A stretch of DNA of 64,000 nt from Drechmeria coniospora (GCF_001625195.1 NC_054390.1:5801222-5865221), one strand, 5' to 3'. Shown: positions 11,551 to 23,821, counted from the first letter of the stretch. A program made the numbers and translations. Notes: generated by a model not told the origin, from the sequence alone.

Positions 11551-12037
11551 CTAACTTGGCGGCTGTTGGCCTGCCTCGTGAGGCAGCACGTCGACATCGA
11601 GGTGCTCCATGACGTCGAGGACGAGCTGAAGACTATCCATGAACGAGTTGACAGCCACCCGCAGCATGCGGTTGGTGGTGGCCTGGTACGCTACGTGCAG
11701 GACCCGAGGCTCGGGGGCCGCGACCGAGGCGGAATCGGCGTCGCTGCCGACCGAGAGTTGGCGTCGAACGAGGGGAGAGAGTTCGGCGTCGACTCGGAGC
11801 GCATCGAGGGCCGTGGAGGCGAGCCTCGCCGTGGGCAGGGGGACTCGCAGCGTTCTATGGCTTGATTAGAAAAAAAAAGCCGTTGGCGGTGTTGGCCACG
11901 GCCGAGGCGAGACGCTGCCGGGCGACGTGAGGGCGGAGGAGAGGGAGGTGGTGGGAGCAGAGGAATGCAACCTACAGGGAGCAGGGGAACTGGCCGACGG
12001 CGGCGTCGTCGAGGATGGAGGTTGCGGTGGGCATCAT
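11551..12037 (-). CDS. PCC1: KEOPS/EKC complex subunit Pcc1
   Basis: Two small exons on the minus strand: 11976-12037 and 11551-11854, joined across a 121-nt intron (GTAGGT...CCATAG), encode 121 residues. The splice restores the family sequence FPCSLTLRVPLPTARLAS. The rest of exon 2 gives the diagnostic helix TTNRMLRVAVNSFMDSLQLV and ends HLDVDVLPHEAG. Pcc1 is the small dimerising subunit of KEOPS, which makes N6-threonylcarbamoyl-adenosine on tRNAs and contributes to telomere maintenance and transcription. Length (about 90-120 aa) fits the family. The start chosen is the first of two adjacent ATGs (12037 and 12034). The same frame stays open upstream to about 12256, giving a possible but ATG-less N-terminal extension that would run into the repeat array. 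The gene is easy to miss because neither exon is a long frame. Confidence 0.88.
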
Positions 12038-13122
12038 GTCGGTCGCCGAGGCATCGCTGGGAGGCGACGAACAATCGGGGCGCGACTCGGCGGGAGGAAT
12101 GCTGATGAAATCGGGCCTGTCGTAATGCGGCGGTGTGCTCGCAGGAGTAAGTATGTGTGCGGGACGGAGGGGAGAGACGAGGCTAGTTACTGCATCTAAG
12201 TACAGTACAAGTACTTTACACTGTACAGCGGAGTACGGAGCAAGTACGGAGTACATTACACAGCATTACTCCGTACAGTACAGTACACATTATTACTCCG
12301 TACAGTACACAGCATTACTCCGTACAGTAAGTACACAGCATTGATCCGTACAGTACACATTATTACTCCGTACAGTACTGTACACATGTTATGTGAATGT
12401 ACTCCGTACATGTCGTGCCTGGTCCTCGTGCTGTAAATCCAAGTACAAGTACCGTAGGGTAGGCCCGCACTAGCATGTGGTAAGGTGCCGGGTGGCGTTG
12501 GCTCGGCGGGCGCGCAAGCCACAGGTGCTACAGCAGCGTGCGTGGGTGGCGGTGGCCGTTGCCGACGGGCGGCCAACGAGGCTGTGGATTGCCAGCCTTG
12601 CTGTCCCTTGGCCGGTTGCCGCCTCGATGCAGGTTGTGTGGGGAGGGGAGGGGGCGGCGGATGGGGCGGACGGGTTGCTCCGGCAACGTCAGAGACCCAC
12701 CAGAGCACAAGCATGCTTGCACAGTGCACTAGTGCTGCACCGCTCTCTCACTCACCTCACTGGTCGACCGGCTGCGCTGTTGTGAGCCGGGGTGCGACAG
12801 CTTGGCAGGAAAATAACACAGCTTGGCTCCCCCCAAATCTCCATCTCCGTACAAAAACATGCTGACGACCGACGCAGCGCCTGTCCGACGGTCCACTCGT
12901 CATCACCTTCCGCCGCCGCTCTGCTCCCTTGGTTTCCTCTGCCACCTGGCCGCTGCTCGTCCGACTCAGCTTTGCTTTGTCCGACCCTCTCGCTCTCGCC
13001 CTCGCCCTCGCCCTCCCTGCGTCTGCGTCTCTGCGACCCTGCGTCCCGGAGGCCGACCGAGGCAAGTCCACAGCTAGCGCCGAGTCTGTTTCTGCGCTGC
13101 GAAGCCGTCGAGAACTCGGACA
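12038..13122. other. Divergent PCC1/CDC14 intergenic region
   Basis: About 1.1 kb shared by two divergently transcribed genes. Its PCC1-proximal part is a GTAC-word tandem array (12190-12420). The middle (12430-12850) has no recognisable feature. The CDC14-proximal part is pyrimidine-rich with a CTCGCC repeat near 12990-13015, typical of a fungal 5' leader. Confidence 0.6.
12190..12420. repeat. Tandem array of TTACTCCGTACAGTA units upstream of PCC1
   Basis: The core TTACTCCGTACAGTA starts at 12266, 12293, 12315 and 12363, with a variant (TTGATCCG) at 12341. Spacings are thus about 27, 22, 26 and 22 bp, an alternating period. Linkers are ACACAG/CA or ACACATTA. Looser GTAC words flank the array on both sides. 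It lies about 230-350 bp upstream of the chosen PCC1 start. Confidence 0.85.
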
Positions 13123-15254
13123 ATGGCTCCTGCCTCGCGGCACTCGCAGAACATGGGCCGGGTCATCGAGTACATCCCAGGTAGGCCGCCTCTTCCCCAT
13201 CGACACCTCCTGCAATCTCCCCCCAGCATCAGCTGGAACTCCGGTGGCATCGCCGGTCAGGCTCGAGAACCTACCCGTTCGACTTCTCGACCCGTTGGCG
13301 CCCACCGTCGCCGGCCGCGTGACCGACCCGGGCCCGATGCTGACAGCTACCCGTCGCAGACCGGCTCTATCTCGCCGCCTACGTCCACCCTCCGACGTCC
13401 GAAACGCTCTTCCCCACCGCGGAGTCTCCCATCTCGCCGAGGAAGCGGTCGCAGCGGGCGGCGGATGCGACCAAGAGCCGCGTGCCGCCCTGCTACTTCA
13501 CCGTCGACGACACCCTCCTGTACAACGCCTTTCACCATGACTTTGGTCCGCTCCACATCGGTCACCTCTACCGCTTCGCCATCCGCTTCCATGACATCCT
13601 GAGCGCAAAGGAGAACAAGGATCGGCCCGTCGTCTTCTGGAGCGCCGCCGACCCGAGGAGTGAGTCGCCGAGTCGCGCGCCGGCTAGCGAAAGAGAACGG
13701 ATCCCTTGCTGACGCTCGACTGCCCTCGATCTAGGTCGCGCGAATGCTGCCTGCATGCTGGCCTGCTACATGGTCCTCATCCAGAACTGGCCGCCGCACC
13801 TCGCCCTGGCGCCCATCGCCCAGGTCGACCCCCCCCTGATGCCCTTCCGGGACGCCGGCTACAGCCAGGCCGACTATGGCATCACCGTCCAGGACGTCGT
13901 GTACGGCGTCTGGAAGGCCAAGGAGGAAAAGTGCTGCGACCTCGACAACTTTGACCTCGAAATGTACGAGCGATACGAGCGCGTCGAGCACGGCGACTTC
14001 AACTGGATCACGCCTCACTTCCTCGCCTTCGCCTCGCCCCAGCACAGCCCCGTGACGAAGATCGCCGAGGGATCGGACCAGTATGCGATGCTCCCTCGGG
14101 ACCTGAACGCCGTCGATGACCACCCTACGCTCCCGCAGCCCTTCAAGAATGTCTTGCGCCACTTTGTCGACAAGGACATCGGGCTCGTCGTCCGCCTCAA
14201 CTCGCAGCTCTACTCGGCTTCCTACTTTGAGGCCCTCGGCATCCAGCATCTTGACATGATCTTCGATGACGGCACCTGCCCTCCCTTGACCACGGTTCGC
14301 AAGTTCATCCGCCTCGCGCACGAAACCATCACGGTGAAGAAAAAGGGCATCGCCGTCCACTGCAAGGCTGGTCTCGGCCGGACGGGCTGCCTCATCGGCG
14401 CCTACCTCATCTACCGCCACGGCTTCGCCGCCGACGAGGTCATCTCCTTCATGCGCTTCATGCGCCCGGGCATGGTGGTCGGCCCCCAGCAGCACTGGTT
14501 GCGTCTGAATCAGGGCACCTTCCGGGAGTGGTGGATCGAGGAGCGCGTCGAGCGCCGGCTGCGCCGCGAGCTGGCGGCCACCAGTCAGCTGCCCAGCACG
14601 CCCATCCGCGCCATGCAGAAGACGACGCTTCGCAACGGCCAAACGTCGACGCCCCCCAACCGCAGCCCCTCGAACCGCACGCCTCTGAGCGAGGTGGACC
14701 ACGAGCGCAGCAATGTTGGCAATCACGACGACTATCTTCCCGCCCCGACACCTGGCCAGCCGCGGAAGACGACCCGGCCGGATCGCCACCACCCATACCA
14801 CCGATCCGTCTCTCACCAGACCACGGTCGAGGAGGAGACGGGCGTCCAGACCGAAACCGAGATCGTCACCATGCAGCGGCACACGCAGGGGCCCGAGTCG
14901 GATGAGGAGATCCACCTCCGTATGCGGAGCCATCGGAGGCCATCCCAATCGCCCGGACGGAGTGGCAAGATGCGCTCCGTCAGCCAGACGACGTCAACCT
15001 CGTACATAATTGACAACGACTCCTCGCGAGACGCCGAAAACATCGGCTCCATCAAAACAAAGCAATCGGAACGCATCGCGAGCACACCAGGCGTTCTGAC
15101 AAAGGTGCGCACCGGCAAGCGAACGGGGCCCGAGTCACCCCTGAGGACGAAAGACTCGGCCGGCGTCCGGAAGACCAGTGGCCGTGTCGGGAGTGCCAGC
15201 TTGGCAGTGTCGGCCACGGCAGCTTCGACAGCGCGGAAGGTGTCTGGATCGTAG
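13123..15254 (+). CDS. CDC14: CDC14 dual-specificity phosphatase
   Basis: Three exons, 13123-13180, 13360-13659 and 13735-15254, with introns of 179 and 75 nt, encode 625 residues. The splices give continuous Cdc14 sequence (IEYIPD-RLYLAAYV; SAADPRS-RANAACMLACYMV). The catalytic P-loop HCKAGLGRTG carries Cys329 and Arg335, and the general-acid loop reads FDDGTCPP. The N-terminal Cdc14 domain (DSPn) and the catalytic domain end near residue 410. The remaining C-terminal tail is basic, Ser/Thr-Pro-rich and likely disordered, as in other fungal Cdc14 proteins. Cdc14 removes phosphates from CDK sites at mitotic exit and cytokinesis; in moulds it also affects septation, conidiation and stress tolerance. 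All residues needed for catalysis are present. Confidence 0.95.
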
Positions 15255-17015
15255 GGCACCAGCCCTCTCCGAAACTATCGATGACGGCCAGGCTACCGAC
15301 ACCGGGATCACCGCATTCTCCGCAATCTCCTCCTCCACTTACTTCGACCTAGCTACCTCGGCAGCAGGTGATCCCGCGGCGACGGCGTGCGTGGGCACGT
15401 TGTGACGACACTGACGATTCACGTACGACTTTGGCATATATAACTGGGAGGGGCGTTCAATCCAGGTTCGCGACGCTAGCGGTTTGCTGTGGGCTGTCTT
15501 GATGAGCGTGTGTGTGCTCATGACTCTTGTCCTTTTTCTCAACTAACCTTGTTGCGACGGCACGGATGGAGGCGTGACAGGCTGGGTTTTGAGCGCGGCA
15601 GAAACCAAGGATCGGATATGGTGTATTGTGCATTGCTGCTTTTATTCTTTCCACCTACTTTGTTCACCATTTTTCTTTTCGAAGCCGGCATTGGGTAATG
15701 CGTGGGCCTGGGTGTAAGGGATACTAAGGGTTGCTTGGGGCGACGGAGGGCAAGCGAAGGTGTGTAGGCATGTACATGTGTTCTTGCAGAAAGAATGCAC
15801 GTGTTGCATTTCAACGTTCATCTCAGAGCCAGTTGTTCTCGAGCTGCTTCATCTTTGTCGTGCCCTGTCGGCTCGACGGAGTATGACACATCTCCAGTGC
15901 AGAATCGCACCGTAGTCCCCGTGCTTCATCGGGTGCTGTCGTATTCTCGAGCATCATAGTCGCCATCCTTGCGGTATGAACATTGCATAACGCAGATTCA
16001 TGTCCGTATGCTCTCTCCATTTGGTTCAGAGAGGAAGTTGGATTTGCCCTGGGCGTCGAGTCGCCGCTGTCGTAAGCAGTTCCTGCTACTGGATGGTCAC
16101 GAGTTTTGACTGAAAAAACTGGAAAGGAGCCCCAACAAGAAATCGAGTTCTTTGTTCCCCTCGGGTATGTATGTCTTCATCCAAACGCCTTGTTGAAAAC
16201 TCCAATGCATGATCCAGAAACCTGGCTAATGAAACTGTCACCTGTGCTGTATTACTTGCTTGTCGGTTGTACATGCCGAGTTGGCAGTGTTTGCATTAGT
16301 TGCTTGTGCAAATTCGTAACCATCAACGTCGCACTGCAAGATATGCCCCTTCGCGATGCATTTGATCATTACGTGATGGAAACCTGCAGACCGAACCTCA
16401 CGCGTGTTCGGATGATTGACTGAGCATTTCTGACCTTGACATCCACTATTATTACTGTACTTACTCTTTCAATGCCAAGTTGCCGTCAACAAGCTTGTTA
16501 CAATTTTTTCTCTTACGGTGGGTTATCTGGAAGGGTCAAGTCATGTACGAGTGCTTACATGTACTTACAGAACTCTGTAAATGTAGGTGTACTGTACTGT
16601 ACAAGTAGGTGCAAGCACTTACTTACTCCGTACTCCGTACCGTCATTGCCTATACTGCAGTGCCGTACTCCGTGGAGAGATTGCGCTTCTCTGCCAAGAC
16701 TATCATGTCCACAGCTCATTTCCACTTGCACAACATCACTCGGCACCAAAGTTCCGATACGGGCCTCGGTTAACCTGAAAGGGAACTAGTCATTCTCCCT
16801 TGGCCTTCTCCCCACCCTCGCCATTCAAACAGATTTTCTATATATGCGCCAAATATTGACAATTCGTCGAGGGTGTCTTGGTCATCATGTTCTGTGAGAA
16901 GTCTTCCATACTGATGCCTGATACAATCGCTGCCATGTCAAGAGGCCGAGTTCGAATTCTGTATCATCGGCGTACATCTCACACCTGGAAGCCAGGCCGG
17001 GGTCTCTCGTGAGTC
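15255..17015. other. Convergent intergenic region
   Basis: 1.76 kb between the CDC14 and Erv29 stops. Short open frames on both strands match nothing I know. A short GTAC-word block lies at about 16440-16680 (including GTACTCCGTACTCCGTA). The rest is ordinary composition. Confidence 0.55.
16440..16680. repeat. GTAC-word block (D)
   Basis: Contains CTTACTTACTCCGTACTCCGTACC (a doubled TACTCCG unit at about 16620-16643), TACTGTACTGTACAAG and related words. No coding frame is supported. Confidence 0.75.
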
Positions 17016-18135
<1,120 letters not shown>

Positions 18136-18536
18136 GCTGTCCGACTGTATTCTTTTGCTTGCTTCGCGGCGCTGCCGTGGACGCTATTGTGCCTGCTGGC
18201 CGTGGAAGAATGAAGGTTCTTGTAGGGACGACGTTGGGGTCGCTGACTACACAATGACGGGGCAGGGAGGGAACCGCTGCAGGGGCTGCGAGGAGGAACT
18301 GGCCCGAGGCTGCAACGAGTGGATAAGGATTTCGTCCTGGGGCGGGTGTTGTCGACAGGCAACGTAGTGTAATAATGCCGAGCGGAAGAGATGAAGAGGA
18401 GCAGGTACGAGTGGACGACACCAGGGAGGGAGGTGTTTGGAAATTCGAGAAAATTCGACCTGGCTGGATGGGCCCAAGGATCACTTGCGGATTTACGGTA
18501 CTTTAGTTACCGATGGTGAGCGGTGGCTGGCAGCAG

Positions 18537-18587
18537 CTTAGGTAGGTAGGTAGGTTAGGTACAAGTAGCTAGGTCGGTAGGCAGGTA
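18537..18587. repeat. TAGG microsatellite-like run
   Basis: CTTAGGTAGGTAGGTAGG followed by TTAGGTAC, TAGCTAGG, TCGGTAGG and CAGGTA. A degenerate TAGG repeat about 50 bp long, roughly 400 bp upstream of the Erv29 start. It is not TTAGGG telomeric repeat. Confidence 0.8.
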
Positions 18588-18699
18588 TTCTGTAACTGTG
18601 TCCTTTACTAGTCCCGTGACATTCACGCCAGTACCCACCTTTCTTGTGACCCTTCACCTAAGGGGCTCGTACCCGTGCTTGTGAGCGGGAACAATATTT

Positions 18700-18820
18700 A
18701 ATTACTGTAAGTACTTAATACTCCGTACTCCGTATCCGCACTTACTTAAGTACTTACTGTAAGTACTTACTTGTACTTGTATACTTTAGTACATGTACGG
18801 AGTACTGTACTTAGTGTATG
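18700..18820. repeat. GTAC-word block (E)
   Basis: Contains TACTCCGTACTCCGTATCC, repeated AAGTACTTAC words and ATGTACGGAGTACTGTAC. Short but dense. Confidence 0.8.
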
Positions 18821-19560
18821 AATCACCGTCTGCCTTTTCAGATCATCACGCTGCACGTGCGATCGAACCCAAGAACCGCTTTCTCCATACCAAGCTCCAT
18901 TCTCGGCCATGGCAAACCAAGCGCACCGACATTCTCTGTGGGAACGAGCTCTGTCAAGGAGACAAATTCTTGCGGCGAGAGAATGAATCATCATTGTGGC
19001 AGTGACCCGCCAGCGGACTTGATCGTAACATATTGGCCAAAGTCATCACGCGCCATCAGAACAGGCTGCCATGGGCGAATCCAGCTTGAGCCAGGTTTCT
19101 CGCACATGTAGCCGAGCAATTCATCTGCAGCAGACTCCATGATGAATATTATTCGAATAGAATACGTGCACTCCTCGCAATATTTGGCGATACAACTGAG
19201 ATGCATGCAAGGTCAGCAAACCACACGCTCGAATTACTGCGGGCTGGACTCTGCAGTCAAAAATGACCATGCGCATTCCTTCAACGAGGAGGGTACAACG
19301 GCAGCTGGTACCGAGCATGTTGGATAGGCTTATTATCGTGGAAGCAAGAAGGGCATTCTGGACCGATGCCAATTCTCAAAACCCCTTGGCATGTTGCGTC
19401 GGCCGAGGGCTGACAATTGCGAACACGCCGAATCTCGACTTCTGCAACAAATTGCAAAATGTGTGCCACATACCCACCCAAGAGACCGCATGCTCGCTCG
19501 TCCATATCCGAGTATACAACACTCTCTTGACACAAATCCTACATGCCCACAGCATTCTCA

Positions 19561-21075
19561 TCACCCCTCATTGGCGGGTTTCTCTACGTCACTCGACGTA
19601 CCTACTATCCGTAGCCCTCCAGTATCGTCGTACACAACTCGGCCCTCATCCGCAGCTCTCCTCGTCGCTTCTCGTAGCACCTTTCTTTCTCCTGTCATCG
19701 GATCCCACTCCCAGCCTTCCCGCATCCACATCCATCGCAGATACGCACGAAGCTCTTTGTCCAGCGGCATAACTCTCATCCATTCTGGTTGAAACTCGGC
19801 TTCTCTGCCTTTGCCATTCCAATCGCTGGCTCGCCCGAGGAACTCATCACGGCAAAATATCCGCCAGCTGTCGATGGTATACTTTCCTTGTGTCATGTGG
19901 CCGATTTCCCACGCTTCAGCGTCTCCGTCGCACTGACTGAATGTAGCAAGGCTATCGGTGTTGACTACGTCCGAAGAGCCGTCGACGGTGTCGGGCAGTA
20001 GAGATATATCCCGCCTGTCGTAATTTCTGACTTTGTATCGAACACCGACCCGCGGTGGGTTTTCCACAAAGGCTTTGGCGTACTTTTGCAGATATTTGAC
20101 ACGAATAACGGAGAGCCCCAAATGGTGAATCATGTTCGAGAGCTCCTCGGCGTTGCCTGGATCGGCCAGTTGGTGGGGAGTGGGAAATCGCTTCCTGACC
20201 TGGTGGAAGATCGGTATGGCATGCTTGCCTTTGGTCTTGATGAGAAAGGTGACGGCAATGAGCAGCCAGAAGGGTTCATGTGCAACTTGTTCCTGGAGCA
20301 GGCCAAAATGGGAGGCAGTCAGTGGGGGAAATTGAAGTGAGGATACCGTACCAGGCGGGGGCCGCGTAGAGGTGTCAGTCTTCTTCGTCGACGTTGCCGT
20401 CGAGAAGTAAGGAGAAACGACCAAATTCTTTAGCCGAACTGCAGGGACGGGTCCAAGTGAGCCGTGATACGAGCGTTCGCTTGTGTGGTTTGGAGCCTGA
20501 GGCAGCTGCCGATTCGAAAGTTCTGAATAAGAGGCGTCCCGCGGGGGCAGGTGGCAAGCTTGGGAAGAGAGCAAGCAACGCACTGCCGTCTCGGGATCTG
20601 AGTGATCTTCATATCGGTCCGACCAGTAATGCGATACCGTGCCCGCCGAACGCGGTTTGGATGAACCAGGTGAAGTATTAACCTCCAGGCACCCGGACGC
20701 GGAAGGGTACGGCCGAAAGAACGCTGCTTCGCTCTCCAATGCTTTGGCTCGTGCGATGAGTCTGTCTGTTTCCTCCCAAGGTGCTGATTTTGCGGGACCG
20801 TTGCGATCGACGGCCAAGAAGATGTTCCAGAGATAGGCGGCCACGTCGGTGCCATCGTGGCTGCACGGATCATGGCCGTGTACGAATTGCATCGACGACG
20901 CACAATGAATCATAAAATGCCAATCCTCAGCCCCTGCGAGCAAGCTCTTGTCAAGGAGCGCTTGAATTTCGTCGTCATCTGCTATCCTGGACTCGATCAA
21001 GTCGGCCAGAAAAGCTCTGCTTTCCTCCCACACCTCAAACACGGAAAGGATAGCCTCACCATATGAGGTGGTCAT
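19561..21075 (-). CDS. MBD4-like HhH-GPD DNA glycosylase
   Basis: Single-exon frame of 504 residues. The C-terminal part (about 265-475) follows the glycosylase domain of vertebrate MBD4 and plant MBD4L: VSPYFS leader, FGLLQEQVAHEPFWLLIAV helix, then a helix-hairpin-helix region HHLGLSVIRVKYLQ, and the terminal KYTIDSWRIFCRDEF in which Asp402 matches the catalytic Asp of the family (NDSYRIF in MBD4). It ends RAYLRWMWMREGW, like the family's final helix. Members remove T (or U) from G:T/G:U mismatches, protecting against deamination of 5-methylcytosine. No methyl-CpG-binding domain is visible; the first about 115 residues are acidic and helical and the middle is low-complexity. Presumed nuclear. 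Divergent from SF3B6 across a 654-bp spacer. Family assignment is by remembered motif similarity. Confidence 0.78.
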   Translation of the reverse strand: MTTSYGEAILSVFEVWEESRAFLADLIESRIADDDEIQALLDKSLLAGAEDWHFMIHCASSMQFVHGHDPCSHDGTDVAAYLWNIFLAVDRNGPAKSAPWEETDRLIARAKALESEAAFFRPYPSASGCLEVNTSPGSSKPRSAGTVSHYWSDRYEDHSDPETAVRCLLSSQACHLPPRDASYSELSNRQLPQAPNHTSERSYHGSLGPVPAVRLKNLVVSPYFSTATSTKKTDTSTRPPPGTVSSLQFPPLTASHFGLLQEQVAHEPFWLLIAVTFLIKTKGKHAIPIFHQVRKRFPTPHQLADPGNAEELSNMIHHLGLSVIRVKYLQKYAKAFVENPPRVGVRYKVRNYDRRDISLLPDTVDGSSDVVNTDSLATFSQCDGDAEAWEIGHMTQGKYTIDSWRIFCRDEFLGRASDWNGKGREAEFQPEWMRVMPLDKELRAYLRWMWMREGWEWDPMTGERKVLREATRRAADEGRVVYDDTGGLRIVGTSSDVEKPANEG

Positions 21076-21729
21076 TGCGGCGGAGGCTCCGTATGCATAG
21101 GATGGGACTCTTCCAAGGCTGAGAGGCTGTCGTGCATCGTGACGTGAGGGCGTTGCCGTCGGCAGTGGAGACTGAACCCGTGCCGTGATGCGCGAGATAC
21201 GGGGATATCACGGATTACCCAGCAACACACGGCGTCGCGTGCTTGTGGAGGTGGCTAAACCATCACCAGATACCAAAGCGTGACGAAACAGCCTTGCGGT
21301 AGGATCCAAACAACACAGTAGGCTGCGTAAGTATGTGCGATCGAACTTTGGCGATTCATGCCCACGACCTCCCACGACCGTGCTGAAATGACCATGGAGT
21401 TTGCCGCCATGAACAGGCCAATTTGGTGCAAGTAATACTACGGAGTACGCACCATGGTATTGCGTAGGTTGGGTTACGTAATATTTTCGACCTTGCAGCT
21501 ATCTCGCCCCCCACTTCTTATGAGCCGCCGCCCAACGGACCAACCAGCTGTACTAACTGCTGCCAGTGCGCAACCAACTGTGGTCACGTGTAGCACCGGT
21601 CTATCTCCCCAAATCCAATCCATTCCACAGGCGTCTCCGTTCCGTTCAAACCTGTCCGTCCTCGACCACGACGTCGTCACCGCCTCCCACCAACCGATCC
21701 TGATAATCGTCACTGAAATCATCCAAGAG
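21076..21729. promoter_or_regulatory. Divergent promoter region, glycosylase / SF3B6
   Basis: 654 bp between two divergent starts. Contains one TACGGAGTAC word (about 21439-21448). No gene or strong element is recognised beyond that; the bidirectional-promoter role is inferred from gene order. Confidence 0.45.
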
Positions 21730-22363
21730 ATGAGTAGTCGTGGCGGGAAACTTGCCCCCGATGTCAACCGGTATGTCCACAGCCGCCTGCGTTGCAATAA
21801 TTCGTCCTCGATGCCCGAGCTGTCTCCCGTCATCTCCGTTACCTGACCATCCCTGCTAACGAAGTCTGCAGAGCTCTGTTCGTCAAGAACTTGAGGTAAA
21901 TCAGCCTCGAGTGTCTGAAAACGCAAGTCAACGTCGAGCCTAATGGCGATGGATCTAGCTACAACGTCACTCCAGAGGAGTTGTTTGACCTCTTTGGAAA
22001 ATTCGGCCCAATTCGGTACGCTTCGTGTTGTCATCGTCATTCTCCAATCAACGATCAATACTTACCCTCGCCGTAGTCAAGTTCGCCAGGGCATCTCTAC
22101 TTCGACCAAGGGAACGGCCTTTGTGGTGTACGAGGACGTGATGGATGCTAAGCAGGCATGCGACAAGCTCAACGGCTTCAACTTCCAGAACCGCTACCTT
22201 GTTGGTACGTTGACATGATGGGATAATTCCATCCATACGGACTGTTCTGACGGACCTTTTAGTTCTGTATCATCAACCTGACAAGATGGCCAAGTCAAAA
22301 GAGGACCTTGAGGCTCGTCGCGAGTCTTTAGCTCAACTCAAGAAGCAGCACGGCATCGATTGA
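21730..22363 (+). CDS. SF3B6: SF3b subunit p14 / SF3B6 (branch-site RRM protein)
   Basis: Five small exons (21730-21770, 21872-21895, 21959-22015, 22077-22204, 22263-22363) encode 116 residues. Exon 2 is only 24 nt. All junctions keep phase and rebuild the p14 [39 protein letters not shown], with RNP2 (LFVKNL) and RNP1 (GTAFVVYE), then [20 protein letters not shown] and the charged C-terminal helix ending KKQHGID. p14 sits in the U2 snRNP SF3b complex, binds SF3B1 and contacts the pre-mRNA branch-point adenosine. Length is near the human protein (125 aa). Because of the tiny exons, no single frame reveals this gene. Confidence 0.93.
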
Positions 22364-23821
22364 CAATCAGACCGGCCTGTGAACAGCCTGCAAGATACGT
22401 CATGTTCGCCCGCAGGCCGGTTTTCGAAGTCATCCAGGACCGCTTCATCGCACCCGAAGACGATCTTTCGACAGGTCACGGCGCCGGCCAGCAGGATGAA
22501 GGAACACGTCAGCGGGCGCACAGTCCGCTTCCTCAATTGCATGCGAACTGCCCTTCCAGTATGCGCCTAAATTCTATTTTGAGTGCCCACATCTGTCATT
22601 TTCTGCCTATGAAGCAGCCGTCTTCGGGGTTGGTTCTTCGTCTCGATGGTTCTAGCGCGCGCGACCATGTAGCTGCGGAAGGCCTCGACCAAGATACCGC
22701 TTATGGAATGCGATGGAGGGTATAGATGGAGCTGAGCTGGGGATGATATGTCTTGTCGATAAATGACGAGACAGCAAGTCACTATGAGTTGACCTTTTTT
22801 TTTCTAGGCGTGGCCATGCGCTGGTTTGGGCGGAAGGAATATTGGCCTATTGCATGAGATAGTCCTGATTCCAGAGAGTTGCTCTTCCTATGACTGTGGT
22901 ACTTTTGCAATCACAACACAGCTTTCCTCACCAATCCTTGACGGCGAGATCGGTGTGATATGACGGACCGAATGACGGGGACCTTCCGCCCGACATGCGT
23001 GACAATGGGGACATGGAGGGCGATGGGATGCAAGATGGATCCGGAAAGATTCCCGTAAAGAGTCGGCCCTGTCGGAGATAATATGCTGGCGGCAGTATCC
23101 GAAGCATGCTACTGCACGCGTAGATATTCGCTCACGGCCACCGCGGCGATTGGGCGTTTGAGTTTGGGTCCTGGAAGCTAATTTCGTATGCCTATGACGC
23201 ATTGACTCAAACGTGAGGTAAATAGTGCAGACCGAACGCATCACAGAGCCTCTTGCCGTTAAAGTTGGTGTATTGCCTTGTTGACATTGATATCATCGTG
23301 TGCCCTTGTTGGCCTCCCCTACCTGCCGCTCCCGGACGCGGTGCCTATCGTGCGTCGGTGATAATATCCCTCAAGAAGAGAGCGATTAACACTTTGGGAG
23401 TTTGGAAGAGGAGCCGACGACAGAAAAAGACGTGGAGGAAAACGGGAAGTGATACTTTCGAATCGGCGAGATTCGCTTTGCCCCAACCCATCTACGACTT
23501 CACCTAAGTACAAAGTAATAGCCGTTGAAGTGACATCACATCCCTTTGAGTAGGCTGGCAGCCTCTCCACTTTGTCCTCCGTCTACTTGCACATGTTCTC
23601 GTGCTCAGCTGTGCTACACTGAGCAGACTGAATGGATACCTGGGTACAGGAGACGCACCGGCTTATTTTGACACTTTTGTCAAGTCTAAAACTGTCATTA
23701 TACTTTTCTTAACCTTATCGGATGGTAAATTATGCCACGTATTTGTATGGGTTTCAAGTACGCGCATTTGAATTTTGTCATCGTGGGAGTATCCTATGGT
23801 GTTGGTCCTGGTTATGCCTCC
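22364..23821. other. Convergent intergenic region, no gene recognised
   Basis: 1.46 kb between the SF3B6 stop and the stop of the kinase-like gene. Open frames are short and unrecognised. No GTAC-word block and no clear repeat was seen. Confidence 0.5.

Larger units (their letters stand above)
18136..19560. other. Intergenic region, no gene recognised
   Basis: The first 350 bp are the Erv29 promoter. It then contains a TAGG-repeat run (18537-18587), a GTAC-word block (about 18700-18820), and about 700 bp (18820-19560) of ordinary DNA with small unrecognised frames up to the stop of the glycosylase gene. Confidence 0.55.

Noticed and set aside
13731..14948. 405-codon minus-strand frame opposite CDC14
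   Set aside because: Antisense shadow of the GC-rich third exon of CDC14; low-complexity composition, no family motif.
18537..18587. Telomere-like repeat
   Set aside because: The unit is TAGG, not TTAGGG, and it is short and internal.
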